Assembly: GCF_001039355.2 (NCBI RefSeq)
Contig: NW_019773664.1
Coordinates: forward strand, 1 to 64,000
Reading direction: 5' to 3'
Length of the DNA: 64,000 nucleotides
From: Lingula anatina
Lineage: Eukaryota > Brachiopoda > Lingulata > Lingulida > Lingulidae
The number at the start of each line of letters is the position of its first letter. Positions within the stretch are counted from its first letter, which is position 1. The position numbers were made by a program, and so were the translations under genes. Under the pieces are notes generated by a model. It did no database searches, was not told the origin of the DNA, and worked only from the letters and a program-made list of their open reading frames with translations. Of the stretch, positions 1 through 12,510 are shown piece after piece.

Positions 1-2591
1 ACATTGACTAATCTTCGGATCACCAATTAAAGGTTAGTAAATTTTATATTTTTAGGGGGGGGATAGGTAAATTGAAAAAATCTAATCTCATTCTTAACTT
101 CTTTTTACGGGACATAGATGATGAGTGCCACATATTTGACTTCGACTGTACTCCTTGGACGAACAACGTCAGGTTATTTGCCCCATGTATGAGACAGCCC
201 ACTTCTACGACATGTCTTGACTACACTTCTGGGATAGACGGACAGCCTCTCTTTAAAGCTTGAGCTGCTTGCTCACACTCCTGGGATAAAAGAAGGTTAG
301 TAAACTGTAAGTGGGGAAGAGGGGAGCAAGAAAACAAATATTTTTCATTTCTACTTGGAGTAAACATATTATTACGTGAACAATAATTAAGGGTGTCATG
401 CCCCCGGTGTGGGATGATAAATGCAATTTTAAAAAATCCCTACCCCTATTCACGATGCAACCGATTTTCACAAAATAGGATAACTGTCGTGCCAGGTGGG
501 AGTCGTAAAATTCTAGCATATACTGCACATATATTACTAGTACTTTAATTATTTCATTTTGCAAGGTTCAATTCCATTTCCTTTCATAGTTTTTTTGGTA
601 AACATACAATTTGATTTTTAGGCTATAGTATAGCTACACCAGATGTCCAAAGGATAATGGCAACTCTCCAAGATGAAAAGCTCTAATGGCACACACATGT
701 TTAGGAATACTTTGTAATAGAAGCAGACGGCCTTCCACTAGCTCATTACCACAGCACTGCAAACGAATGTTTCAAGGCAAGTACGTGAGAAAAAAATGGT
801 TACGTACATTATTGCTAGTTATTGAAAATAATATTTTAAAAATGATATTAACTGCGCCTGCTACCAGTAGGTCTGATAAACCTCTAGCATTTACAGGTTG
901 ACTTACCAAGTGTCCATATTTGTTTATACATGTTATAACTTTTCTTATGCTCTCAATGCTCTGACAAAGATTTAATTTGAACTTGTAGGCTACCAAAAGT
1001 CTTTGCAACGACGTTATGAATAAGGGAGCAAATTTAAGCCCTCATCCTCCAATGATAATTCAGGAATTTCCATACACCTAATGGTATGTTTTCATGTTTA
1101 CCCACTAAATCTTTCCATAATGTCAAATATAATTAAACTGAATGTTGACTGTAATAATTGCAGTATTATATATAATAAGATATAGAACTTCACACAAAAA
1201 TCTTGACTTAGTTTTGATATCTATTTCAGAACTGAATGTGTGGGATGGGCGTCATCTTTACTGTCTACGTTTTAGAGACATTTCTCATAACATGCAAAAC
1301 ACCAAATATAAGAAATGCGTCGAATAATGTACCCAGATCATATCCATATAGAGAATAGCTGAAACATTTTGGACCATGGCCAATGAGTACGGAGAATCAC
1401 AATACATGTTATAACAAACCCAGTGCACCGAATGGATCTAACTCTTTGTTGGAAAAATATTGTTAATACACGCGTACGTACAAGTATGTAAATGGGTTTC
1501 ACTGATAATTGCAAAGACAGGCTATTTTATTTTGTTTATCGTTTACTTAAAAGGTTAGTTAGATGTGGGTTTTATCGAGATGAATTAGATATTTTTTTTC
1601 ACTTGTGCGTTTGAACGTACTTTGATATCTTATCTGACTTAAGTGGGGTAGTCCTCATTTCTTATGTATATAATTAATTTAGTATATATTTAATTGGTTA
1701 ATCTGCACTTCACGTAACTATAGGTTTTGGGTCTATATGAGAAATGTGCAGGGTTAATTTCTCATGAGAAACATTGGTATTGTCTACAGTTATTATTGTC
1801 CACATTTCAGCCAATTGTTTTGGATTAGTATTTATAAAATATTTGCCTCTGACATGGGAATTGTTTAGCATTACATTTGAGAAAATCATAATCTGTCCTT
1901 TTCGCTAACCTTACTAATTCTAATCCTTTTCCTCCTGAAGAATGCTGGGTGCACACAGTCATTCCTCGAGGGGGGATCGCATGTCACTGTTTTTCTGATT
2001 TTCTCAAGTGTGGTTGAACAATAACCAGTTACACGGGTACCTTTTATTCTCTAAATCAAAATTGAACTTAAAATCGGAAGTGGACAGTTACTTGAGATTA
2101 TACCAATGATCCAAACGATTTCAAAGCAAGCTTGCTTTATTCCTTACTTGTTGTTCCACATTTCATGTTAAGTAAAGAGCAATAAAATGAAAGTATTGAT
2201 GTTAAACTGTATATTTTTGTTATAACATTTGTTACAAAGGTGGGCAGTTTTCCTTAAAGATGTTTTCCTAATTATTCATTATAGAATTATTTGTTCCTGG
2301 GATGTTGAAAAAAATCCAGAATGAAGTTATTGGAGAGTATTGATTGCATATTGATCAGACAATCTGCACCAATTTTATTATTTGTAATTTTATCATTTGA
2401 AAATAAACAATAAAGCAGGTTTATGTTAATTCTGTATTTGATTTTTGTAACGTTTAATTAGAAATAATCCTTTAGAAATAATTGCTAAAAGGATTAGAAA
2501 TAAAGTTTAAAGTTTTCTGGTATCTTATCGTCTAGTTTGTATTAATTGCTAGTAATAGGCAAACATACTACGGTTGTAGGCCTACCCTCCC

Positions 2592-2632
<41 letters not shown>

Positions 2633-3229
2633 TGTATTGGATTGAAACTAGACAGAATGCTTTTTTATCCCTGGGCCTTACACAGTAAATTATCTATGTA
2701 TGCTTTACAAAATGTTTCGTTTTTGTGCCCCCTCCCCTTTTAGAAAAATCATTAGTGTGCCTGTGTCACGTCTGCTACAAATGCCACTGATCAAAGCAAA
2801 GAAATACCCACAAAGTGGAGAATGTCCGAGAAGGGGTCCGCCATATATAGATAAACGTCCCAATAAAATATTCGTCCCGATAGATACGTCTCTATGCATA
2901 CACGTCTCAATAGATTTACGTCTCGTTAAATTTACGTTCCGATAGATCCACCAACTGATTCCACATATATGCAGGCGTAAATAACGCTGATTTTTGCCTG
3001 CAAACTTTGGGTTTGTTTGTCAACCATACAGTAATGATTTCTATCAAGTATACAAGACAGTTATAAGGCAGAATCATTCATGAAATGCCCAAATAAATCA
3101 TACACAGTATAAAATAAAAAGGGTTTACTTGTAAAACTCTAAAACATTATTTCATCAACTTTTCCGAGTTCTTAATTGACGGGCCGGGGGTGGTGTGTGT
3201 GTGTGTGTGTGTGTATGCGTGCTCTTGTG
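1..3229. repeat. Left copy of a 3.2-kb tandemly repeated segment
   Basis: This stretch recurs almost unchanged at 3233-6510, in the same order and orientation, differing by scattered substitutions and small indels. It ends inside a GT microsatellite just before the N at 3230. It contains only short ORFs, none recognised, a CA microsatellite at about 2597-2629 and an array of an ACGTCTC-type motif at 2844-2950. One weak coding hint is the stretch after the acceptor-like site at about 621, open to a TAA near 685 and unchanged in the second copy; it could be a terminal exon of a gene further left, but I do not recognise it. The segment is most simply read as two haplotypes placed end to end, or a very recent tandem duplication. 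Confidence 0.9.
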
Positions 3230-3230
3230 N
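3230..3230. other. Assembly gap (single N) between the two 3.2-kb copies
   Basis: One N lies between a GT microsatellite and the start of the second copy. It probably marks a contig join of unknown true size. Confidence 0.85.
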
Positions 3231-3232
3231 AA

Positions 3233-5828
3233 ACATTGACTAATCTTCGGATCACCGATTAAAGGTTAGTAAATTTTATATTTTTTTGGGGGGGGGATAG
3301 GTAAATTGAAAAAATCTAATCTCATTCTTAATTTCTTTTTACGGGACATAGATGATGAGTGCCACATATTTGACTTCGACTGTACTCCTTGGACGAACGT
3401 CAGGTTATTTGCCACATGTATGAGACAACCCACTTCTACGACATGTCTTGACTACACTTCTGGGATAGACGGACAGCCTCTCTTAGGAGCTTGAGCTGCT
3501 TGCTCACACTCCTGGGATAAAAGAAGGTTAGTAAACTGTAAGTGGGGAAGAGGGGAGCAAGAAAAAAAAATTTTTCATTTCTACCTGGAGTAAACATATT
3601 ATTACGTGAACAATAATTAAGAGTGCCATGCCCCCGGTGTGCGATGATAAATGCAATTTTAAAAAACCCCTACCCCTATTCACGATGCAACCGATTTTCA
3701 CCAAAGAGGATAACTGTCGTGCCAGGTGGGAGTCGTAAAATTCTAGCATATACTGCACATATATTACTAGTACTTTAATTATTTCATTTTGCAAGGTTCA
3801 ATTCCATTTCCTTTCATAGTTTTTTGGTAAACATACAATTTGATTTTTAGGCTATAGTATAGCTACACCAGATGTCCAAAGGATAATGGCAACTCTCCAA
3901 GATGAAAAGCTCTAATGGCACACACATGTTTAGGAATACTTTGTAATAGAAGCAGACGGCCTTCCACCAGCTCATTACCACAGCACTGGAAAAGAATGTT
4001 TCAAGGCAAGTACGTGAGAAAAAAAAATGGTTACATACATTATTGCTAGTTATTGAAAATAATATTTTAAAAATGATATTAACTGCGCCTGCTACCAGTA
4101 GGTCTGATAAACCTCTAGCATTTACAGGTTGACTTACGAAGTGTCCATATTTGTTTATACATGTTATAATTTTCTTTTGCTCTCAATGCTCTATGACGAA
4201 GATTTAATTTGAACTTGTAGGCTACCAAAAGTGTTGGCAACAACGTTATGAATAAGGCAGCAACTGAATTTAAGTCTCTCCTTCCAATGATAATTCAGGA
4301 ATTTCCATACACCTAATGGTATGTTTTCATGTTTACCCACTAAATCTTTCCATAATGTCAAATATAATTAAACTGAATGTTGACTGTAATGATTGCAGTA
4401 TATATAATTAGATATAGAACTTCACACAAAAATCTTGACTTAGTTTTGATATCTATTTCAGAACTGAATATGTGGGATGGGCGTCATCTTTACTGTCTAC
4501 GTTTTAGAGACATTTCTCATAACATGCAAAACACCAAATACTATAAGAAATGCGTCGAATAATGTACCCAGATCATATCCATATAGAGAATAGCTGAAAC
4601 ATTTTGGACCATGGCTAATGAGTACGGAGAATCACAATACATGTTATAACAAACCCAGTGCACCGAATGGATCTAACTCTTTGTTGGAAAAATATTGTTA
4701 ATACACGCGTACGTACAAGTATGTAAATGGGTTTCACTGATAATTGCAAAGACAGGCTATTTTATTTTGTTTATCGTTTACTTAAAAGGTTAGTTAGATG
4801 TGGTTTTATCGAGATGAATTAGATATTTTTTTCACTTGTGCATTTGAACGTACTTTGATATCTTATCTAACTTAAGTGGGGTAGTCCTCATATCATATGT
4901 ATATAATTAATTTAGTATATATTTAATTGGTTAATCTGCACTTCACGTAACTATAGGTATTGGGTCTATATGAGAATGTGCAGGGTTAATTTCTCATGAG
5001 AAACATTGGTATTGCCTATACAGTAATTATTGTCCACATTTCAGCCAATCGTTTGGGATTAGTATTTATAAAATATTTGCCTCTGACGGGGAATTGTTTA
5101 GCATTACATTTGAGAAAATCATAATCTGTCCTTTTCGCTAACCTTACTAATTCTAATCCTTTTCCTCCTGAAGAATGCTGGGTGCACACAGTCATTCCTC
5201 GAGGGGGGATCGCATGTCACTGTTTTTCTGATTTTCTCAAGTGTGGTTGAACAATAACCACTTACACGGGTACCTTTTATTCTCTAAATCAAAATTGACC
5301 TTAAAATCGGAAGTGGACAGTTACTTGAGATTATACCAATGATCCAAACGATTTCAAAGCAAGCTTGCTTTATTCCTTACTTGTTGTTCCACATTTCATG
5401 TTAAGTAAAGAGCAATAAAATGAAAGTATTGATGTTAAACTGTATATTTTTGTTATAACATTTGTTACAAAGGTGGGCAGTTTTCCTTAAAGATGTTTTC
5501 CTAATTATTCATTATAGAATTATTTGTTCCTGGGATGTTGAAAAAAATCCAGAATGAAGTTATTGGAGAGTATTGATTACATATTGATCAGACAATCTGC
5601 ACCAATTTTATTATTTGTAATTTTATCATTTGAAAATAAACAATAAAGCAGGTTTATGTTAATTCTGTATTTGATTTTTGTAACGTTTAATTAGAAATAA
5701 TCCTTTAGAAATAATTGCTAAAAGGATTAGAAATAAAGTTTAAAGTTTTCTGGTATCTTATCGTCTAGTTTGTATTAATTGCTAGTAATAGGCAAACATA
5801 CTACGGTTGTAGGCCTACCCTCCCCACG

Positions 5829-5867
<39 letters not shown>

Positions 5868-6510
5868 ACACACAGAATGTATTGGATTGAAACTAGACAG
5901 AATGCTTTTTTATCCCTTACACAGTAAATTATCTATGTATGCTTTACAAAATGTTTCGTTTTTGTGCCCCCTCCCCTTTTAGAAAAATCGTTAGTGTGCC
6001 TGTGTCACGTCTGCTACAAATGCCACTGATCAAAGCAAAGAAATACCCACAAAGTGGAGAATGTCCGAGAAGGGGTCCGCCATATATAGATAAACGTCCC
6101 AATAAAATATTCGTCCCGATATATACGTCTCTATGCATACACGTCTCAATAGATTTACGTCTCGTTAAATTTACGTTCCGATAGATCCACCAACTGATTC
6201 CACATATATGCAGGCGTAAATAACGCTGATTTTTGCCTGCAAACTTTGGGTATGTTTGTCAACCATACAGTAATGATTTCTATCAAGTATACAAGACAGT
6301 TATAAGGCAGAATCATTCATGAAATGCCCAAATAAATCATACACAGTATAAAATAAAAAGGGTTTACTTCTAAAACTCTAAAACATTATTTCATCAACTT
6401 TTCCGAGTTCTTAATTGACGGGCCGGGGGTGGTGTGTGTGTGTGTGTATGCGTGTGTGTGTGTGTGTGTGTATGCGTGCGTGCGTGCGTGCGTGTGTGTG
6501 TGTGTTTTCT
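3233..6510. repeat. Right copy of the 3.2-kb tandemly repeated segment
   Basis: Near-identical partner of 1-3229, offset by about 3.23 kb. It carries the same landmarks: motif array (6083-6189), CA microsatellite (about 5835-5875), and GT microsatellite at the right edge (about 6430-6505). Unlike the left copy it continues past the GT tract into unique sequence, so the break of the duplicated block falls in the microsatellite. Short ORFs are shared by both copies but differ by frame-changing indels, which argues against their being coding. Confidence 0.9.
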
Positions 6511-6999
6511 GGGATTAATCGCTATGAAAAAAAATATAATCTTAAGTTCCTTTCAGAAGCCTTCGTAATCAAAACTAAATGAATGTAACATGAAAATAAC
6601 AAAACATCTAGTGAAATCATAAAATTCTGTCAGATAATGCAATAGTAGGCCTAATGTAAATTACCCGAGTATTGCGTAAAAACGATCTAGTAGAATAATA
6701 AATTGCTGAAAGGATTAATATGTGTACTGTCGTTTTAAAAAACTGCATTTTATGTACTGAGTAGTATACCAACTATTTTGAGCAATAGTGTACCTGTAAT
6801 GGATCTATCGGTATTTGGATCTAAAAATATCTATTGGTATGCGGATTTAAAGGACGTGGGTTTATGAGGACGTCGTATCTATAGGAACGCAAATATATAG
6901 GACGGTGGTAAAAATCTATCGGTTTTAAAATCTAAAATGACGTTTTTTCAGTTTAGGGACGTGTAATATTTAGGGATTAAATTTTATCCGTACGTACCC
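6072..6999. mobile_element. Candidate non-autonomous DNA element with inverted arrays of an ACGTCTC-type motif
   Basis: The left end has about six degenerate 16-17-bp units of the form ATAGATTTACGTCTCG (6083-6189). The same motif recurs in inverted orientation at about 6799-6990, and the outer ends read GGGGTCCG on the left and, as reverse complement, GGGTACGTACGG on the right. Such subterminal arrays in inverted arrangement are typical of MITEs and other non-autonomous DNA transposons. The middle is non-coding and includes the GT microsatellite. The left half is also present at 2833-3229, where the gap cuts it. No clear target-site duplication was found, so family and exact ends are uncertain. 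Confidence 0.45.
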
Positions 7000-7202
7000 T
7001 CTGAGAAGAGGCTTATAAGCCTGATGCTATTTAGGCCCTACACATTCATAAAGATCAAATAGATGGTAGACTATCAAATGGCTTTGTAAACAAGTGTAAA
7101 TACATAAACTACAAAATAAAGGGCCGAAAATAAGAATGTTGGTTAATCTTGGCTTTTTATAGCTTTTTAGGAAAATTACCAGTTTTTTCTGTGACATAAA
7201 AG
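7000..7202. other. Intergenic, no feature seen
   Basis: AT-rich sequence without a recognisable ORF, repeat or RNA gene. Confidence 0.5.
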
Positions 7203-7491
7203 CAGTGGCGGATTTAGAGGGGGGCAGGGGGTTCCTGACCCTCCCCCCCCCCCTTTGATTTCTGAAAAAAAAAATCACACCAAATATTCCCTCTTCAAAT
7301 AAGAATGTTGACTAGCTGAATTATAGTTCTAAACCGTATCAAATGGCACCGTTCACCCTCTAAAATACCAAAAAATTTTGCGGACCCCCCCTNTCAAAAA
7401 TTTTCGCGGACCCCCCCTCAGCGGGCCCCGAACCCCACGCCAGGTGAGGGGGGGGGGGGAAGGGTCGGCTTCAAATAATCCTGGATCCGTG
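7203..7491. mobile_element. MITE-like element with GGCGGATYYAG-type ends
   Basis: The left end begins CAGTGGCGGATTTAGAGG and the right end reads, as reverse complement, CACGGATCCAGG, giving imperfect terminal inverted repeats about 290 bp apart. The interior has long G and C runs and the N at 7393. Elements with this type of end are common in mollusc and other invertebrate genomes (general knowledge); the element at 31568-31736 has related ends. No coding capacity is seen. Confidence 0.5.
7393..7393. other. Assembly ambiguity (single N)
   Basis: One N lies within a C-rich run of the MITE-like element, probably a homopolymer assembly problem. Confidence 0.8.
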
Positions 7492-7987
7492 TTTTTGGAC
7501 GTTATGCTTACAGTGAGAATAATATATATAAGATTAAATTTACATGCATGTGATACTCGAGCCTGTTCCAGTGAATGATGAAAAAAATGCACTTTTGCTT
7601 CGACCTCGGCTCGTCTTATTATTCTACATGTATATGCACACTTTTTATACAAAGTCGGACTATATAACGTTTGGAATAGACATTCAAAAGTTCCCGAGGT
7701 AGAAAAATATCAGTACGCTTGAAATGCGCATAAGAAACATAACCTCAGTGTATTAACCTGTACATATAACGATGTACCTCGGAAAAACGGAAACAAATTT
7801 TTCAAAATTGTTGCAAAATAATTTTGTGTTACTCAGTAGTTGTGAAAATGCACTGCGCAAGCACTTGTCAGCACAACCACAATGTTTAGTTCTGCCAGCG
7901 TTTTGGACGTGGATTTTATGCCTGTTTTGAAGACTTATTCTGAATCGTTTTCTAGAGGCAGTTGCTGGAAGTAATACTTTTCATGAT
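7492..7987 (+). promoter_or_regulatory. Upstream region of the triple CNB-like gene
   Basis: Non-coding sequence leading to the start codon at 7988; it should hold the promoter and 5' UTR. No TATA box or specific factor site stands out. Confidence 0.3.
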
Positions 7988-10900
7988 ATGGGAGCAAACG
8001 CAAGTACCTCTAAATACAGAGATAAATCTTCTGTGACAATTCCTACATCATCTGAGGATATTTTAAGAAAAACTTATCAGGTGACGTGTTCACATTCAAA
8101 ACATTATAATATATGTTCACTTTCTACTGAACTCTTCATGTTAACGCTAATCTTCATGATAATGGGTATTATGAAGGAAGTTGACGTAATTTCAGCATAT
8201 AATTCCATAAAATAAATAACTTTATTTGAAAAGCAACAACAGTTTCACAGATAAATACAGATTTAAAATGACTTTCTTTCAGTTTCTGAGATGGATTCCT
8301 GTCAGTGAAGAATTTGACTTAGAATCTGCTGCACAAAATATCGCCCAGCAAGCACAGGTAATCAAGTACAGTGAAAGCACAGTTATAATACAGAAAGGTA
8401 AGGTCTATTTTCTCACTTTTCTATTCTTTTATTTATTTATTTCACCTAAAATGTAGCATCTAATTTATGTTGACTTGTATTACAATTTTTAAATTGCTAA
8501 GATAGTGGGAATTCAAATATGGTACGTTGGTTTCTTAAATTTGATGTGTTTATATGTTTAGTTACAGAAAGTACATTGGTACAAAACTAATTAAGTATAC
8601 AGAACTTCCTGCAGACCTTTTTACAAAGAACAAGTAAATTTTACAGCGCTTTTGAACAGTTCCCACCCAATTTTGCCATACTTTTTAACTGTTCTTCCTG
8701 TCATTTATAATATTGATTTTGCTATACAGTTCTGACATTTTCATTAATTTTATTGTTTTAGGTACAGTTGGTGAAGGTATTTACATAATTTTGTCTGGGG
8801 AAGCAGTGGTTTTGTCAGAGGGAGAGGAGCAACAGGCAATCGCACACATAATGGAGGGGGAGTTTTTTGGAGAGGTGTCCTGTTTTTTTGGAAACCTGTG
8901 CACTGCTACTGTGATGACAGTAGCAAAGTAAGAATCTGAAAGAATATCCAGTATGCTTGTAATAAATACAATAAAAAATTACAAAAATTTGAAAATACTT
9001 GTAGAATAAAAATGATGATGATGGTGATGATGTTGATTATAACAGTGATGGTGATCATACAGACGATAATGATGAAAATAATGATAATGGATATACTGGC
9101 ATTTTGGTATACTCTTCTGAAATTTTAGCTGAATATTGTAATTATCAGCTTATATCAGTTAGTCAAATAAGGCTATTGCATTTCAGTATTTCACTTCTGA
9201 AAGATTTTGTATTATTGTTTTTTTTTAAATCTCTGCCCTGTAATATTTTAGGGCAAAACTTCTTTTTCTTCGAAAAGATATGCTTGCAACAGTGCTGCAG
9301 CTTAAAGTAGATCCTGGAAACAAAGAGGAACAACTGAAATGGTTTGTAGCAAGACGATATCTCCCAACAACAGATTTGGTACAGAAAGATCTCCTAGAAT
9401 TTCAGATAATTGTAGAGTGTTTAAAAACAGTTAAGTGACATCATGTAATGGTATTGCATAAATTTACAATTTGTCAGTTTTATAGTTGTTCCCAATGGTA
9501 TTTTAAATAATCAATATTTTTTTAATAATGATTTGGTAGTATTTTCAAATTATAAAGATATATTACCTGAAGGAACTAGTAATGTCCAATTACCACAAGA
9601 TTTTAAGTGCAGTTTTAAACCAATATTTTTTTGTAAAAAAAAAAAAATTCTTCAGGTTCCATTATTCTCTGTCTGGCCCGATGAAGCCCTGGAATCTGTA
9701 GCTTTGAACATGGCAGAGCCTATGATAATTGTGTATCCTCCAGGAGCATGCATACTTAGGAAAGGGGATCCTGCCGACCCTCTGTTAGTGTTACTCCGAG
9801 GAAGGTATATGTACAAACCTTTTAAATCATACAATTTATGGTTCTTATTGCTTGGTATGGGGAACTCTTGACAGCTTCGTAATTTTCCTGTTCAAAATTT
9901 TTTTGCCATTCTTTTAAAACTTTTCTCAGTGTATTTCTGCTCTTTTTAACATTACTCTTGGATTATGATTTTTTTGTCAAACTTGGCAACAGGCCAGAAG
10001 ATTCTGCAGTGCATCTTGTTTGATACTGGTAGTTTAGTGGTTTGTTTCTTGTCATGCTGGTCACTTTTCGTAATATATTCTAGGGTCATGATAATGGAAA
10101 ATGAGAAAAATGTTCAGGAAGTGAAGTCCAGAAGATTGGCTTTTACATTTGGAGAAGAAGGTAATTTTTTTTTGTTTTTGTCAAGTAAAAAATGTTTCAA
10201 ATAATATCAGAAATGTGCCATTGTGCATTTTATTTGTGTATTTGTCCAACCCAAAGTAACCCTACCCCAGTAGCTGATAGTTGGTGTCACTTTTACTTTT
10301 TTCTACCAATGTCATTTTATTCCGTGTAGGCCATACCATAAAATTTAAAACAAATAGCATAATACAGCATAAAACAGCACAAAATTAATTTAAAGGTATT
10401 TTCTACATTAGGTTTGTTTACTGGTAGTGAAAAAATGTTAACAGTTAAAGCTGTTACCTGTTGTCAAGTAATACAACTGAGACGACATTTACTTTTCAAA
10501 GTTGTAAGACAGGTAAATCTTCCATTTAATGGTTTGGATATTATTAGGCTGTTATAATGTAGCAGCTAATTGGTGCTGTAGATAGTTGCTTAATGATGAT
10601 AATACTAACCACATTTCTAATATCAATGTAAAATGTAACTCACAGTGCTATGTAGTAGCTGGGTTTCAAAGTTTTAAGAAATGCCAATTGAATTTCTCTT
10701 TTAAGAGTTTTTACAAAAACTTTTAATGTCATTGGTAGACGAAATGAGTATTTCTTAACTGACAATTATGATAAGATGTATGCGATATACAATATTTGTT
10801 TAATTTAAGCATCCAGTTACTTTAGAAAGGGCTTGGTCAAAGATGGACAAAAGCTGGAGAGATTTTTCTAAAAAGAAAAATTCAGAACTACGTGGTACAT

Positions 10901-12155
10901 ATCCAGCTGCATGTTTGCAGTTTGAGGTACAGAATCAGATGCAATGGTAAAATGGCCTCATGCTCAAAATAAAAAAAATAGATGTTCTTGGGGTAGAATA
11001 TTAATTTTAATGGGGATAAAATCAGTGTCAGTTATGCAACATCCACTATTAAACATGTGTTCTTAAAAGCAGAATGTCACCTCTATGAGACCCATCTTTC
11101 ACTTCAGACTATTTACCAAAGATTATGTCAAGCAGAGGAATTGCTGAAATTTCCAAGAAGTTTCATCTATGAGCTGGCCTTGGGGTGTGAAGTTGTGGCA
11201 GTTCACAGAAAACTGCAAAAGGAATCGACTAGTAAATATTGATTCAAAGGGGCAGTATGCATTTAGATATATAGGTTTATTGTTATCAAATACACAATGG
11301 CCAGTGTGATTTACAATATTACAGAAAAAAATATGGTAAAAAAGGAGTAAAATATGATAACATAATAAACAGGGTTTTTGTTATAATAAATCAACCCAAA
11401 CCCAAAATACATCCTGTGTAAATTAAAGATGACAACACATGGAAATGGTGTAAATGCAGTGTGAAAACATAAGGGATGAAACTTTTCAGTAAGCTTCAAT
11501 CAACAGAAAGAAAAGGCTATTCTTATATTTGTAATAGTTAAGAAGTGCTAGATAACTAAAAACACCAGAAATATTGATAATGTTATAAATATACGTTTTT
11601 TGTAGACGAAACATGTGGTTTGTTCATCTTAAAGGGAGAGATATCAGTCATTCAGCAGGAACAATCAAAAACATACAGAGCTGGAAGCCTGATAGGTAAG
11701 AGATACATTAGAAATGACATGTAATTCATTCTAGTTTTGGAATAAATCTCCCTTTATCTGGGCCAGAGATTGATTTTTTGTTAGATATATACAGACGTCT
11801 CTGGCTAGTTCTGTATGCTTTTCTCTACTGGAGTATTTTTGCGAGACATTAACATCACCACTCTACTGGGCTTATGTATGGAGTTGCAAAAATTCATTTT
11901 AAATATTACCTTCCCTTTTCTACCCATAGAGATCAGTTCAAAAATGCATTTTAATATTTTTATTTTGGTTTTATTTGCAACTTTTTTTTCTCTTCAGGTA
12001 TGGATAACACAAATGGAAATAAAGAATTCCAGATGGTTGCCAAAGAAATGTCAGCAGTAGTCAAGTTAACTAAGCAATCCATGAAACATGCCCTGGAAAG
12101 TCATCCAGAATGTGAATTATTGATTTCAAAGAACTTTTTCAAAACAAACAGTTAA
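7988..12155 (+). CDS. Protein with three cyclic-nucleotide-binding-like domains, potentially N-myristoylated
   Basis: Eleven exons join in phase to about 455 residues: 7988-8080, 8283-8397, 8762-8927, 9252-9429, 9656-9804, 10084-10160, 10412-10512, 10810-10926, 11108-11231, 11606-11695, 11998-12155. The start MGANAS matches the N-myristoylation signal (Gly2, Ser6), suggesting membrane attachment. Three beta-roll domains resemble cyclic-nucleotide-binding (CNB) domains: about residues 32-150, 185-290 and 333-420. The first keeps GEGIYIILSGE and FFGEVS; the second has TFGEEG. In both, the arginine that normally contacts the cyclic phosphate in the cassette (RAATV in PKA) is absent, and the third is shorter still, so nucleotide binding may be weak or lost. 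No channel, kinase or phospholipase domain is present, so it may be a scaffold or sensor. I do not recognise the exact family. The start is the first in-frame ATG of exon 1. It is tail-to-tail with Mis18. Confidence 0.8.
9005..9095. repeat. GAT/GATGAT-rich simple repeat in an intron
   Basis: Degenerate trinucleotide-rich tract in intron 3 of the CNB-like gene. Confidence 0.6.
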
Positions 12156-12510
12156 TGGTAGCAACAACAATTACCTAAATGTTTTTAAAACTTAAACCCT
12201 TAGTAATTGAATCAGAAGTCATGTTTTTAAAGTAAAAATTATAGGCTCAGGCTTTTTGTAAATACAACAACTGTTTGCTGATCATCAGGAAAAAATGTTT
12301 GCAATTTAAACCAAATCTATTAATGCTATAAATTACAGACAGAAAGTCTATGTTCACTACAAATTTGTAAGAACATGTCTCCTTTTTGACTAAATAAAGT
12401 AAACATTTGTAAGAACAAAACTTGTCTGTTTTAACATTTGTGAGGACTTTCTCACTTTTCTATATACAAAACGGTTTTTGGCACTCAATGCTCCAATACC
12501 ATCCTCCCCC
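12156..12510. other. Convergent intergenic region and 3' UTRs (CNB-like gene and Mis18)
   Basis: 355 bp lie between the two stop codons. An AATAAA at about 12393-12398 on the plus strand is a plausible polyadenylation signal for the CNB-like gene. Nothing else is seen. Confidence 0.5.

Noticed and set aside
72-263. Small ORF repeated in both 3.2-kb copies (72-263 and 3306-3494)
   Set aside because: The copies differ by a codon-sized indel and changed ends, the product is not recognised and no splice signals support it.
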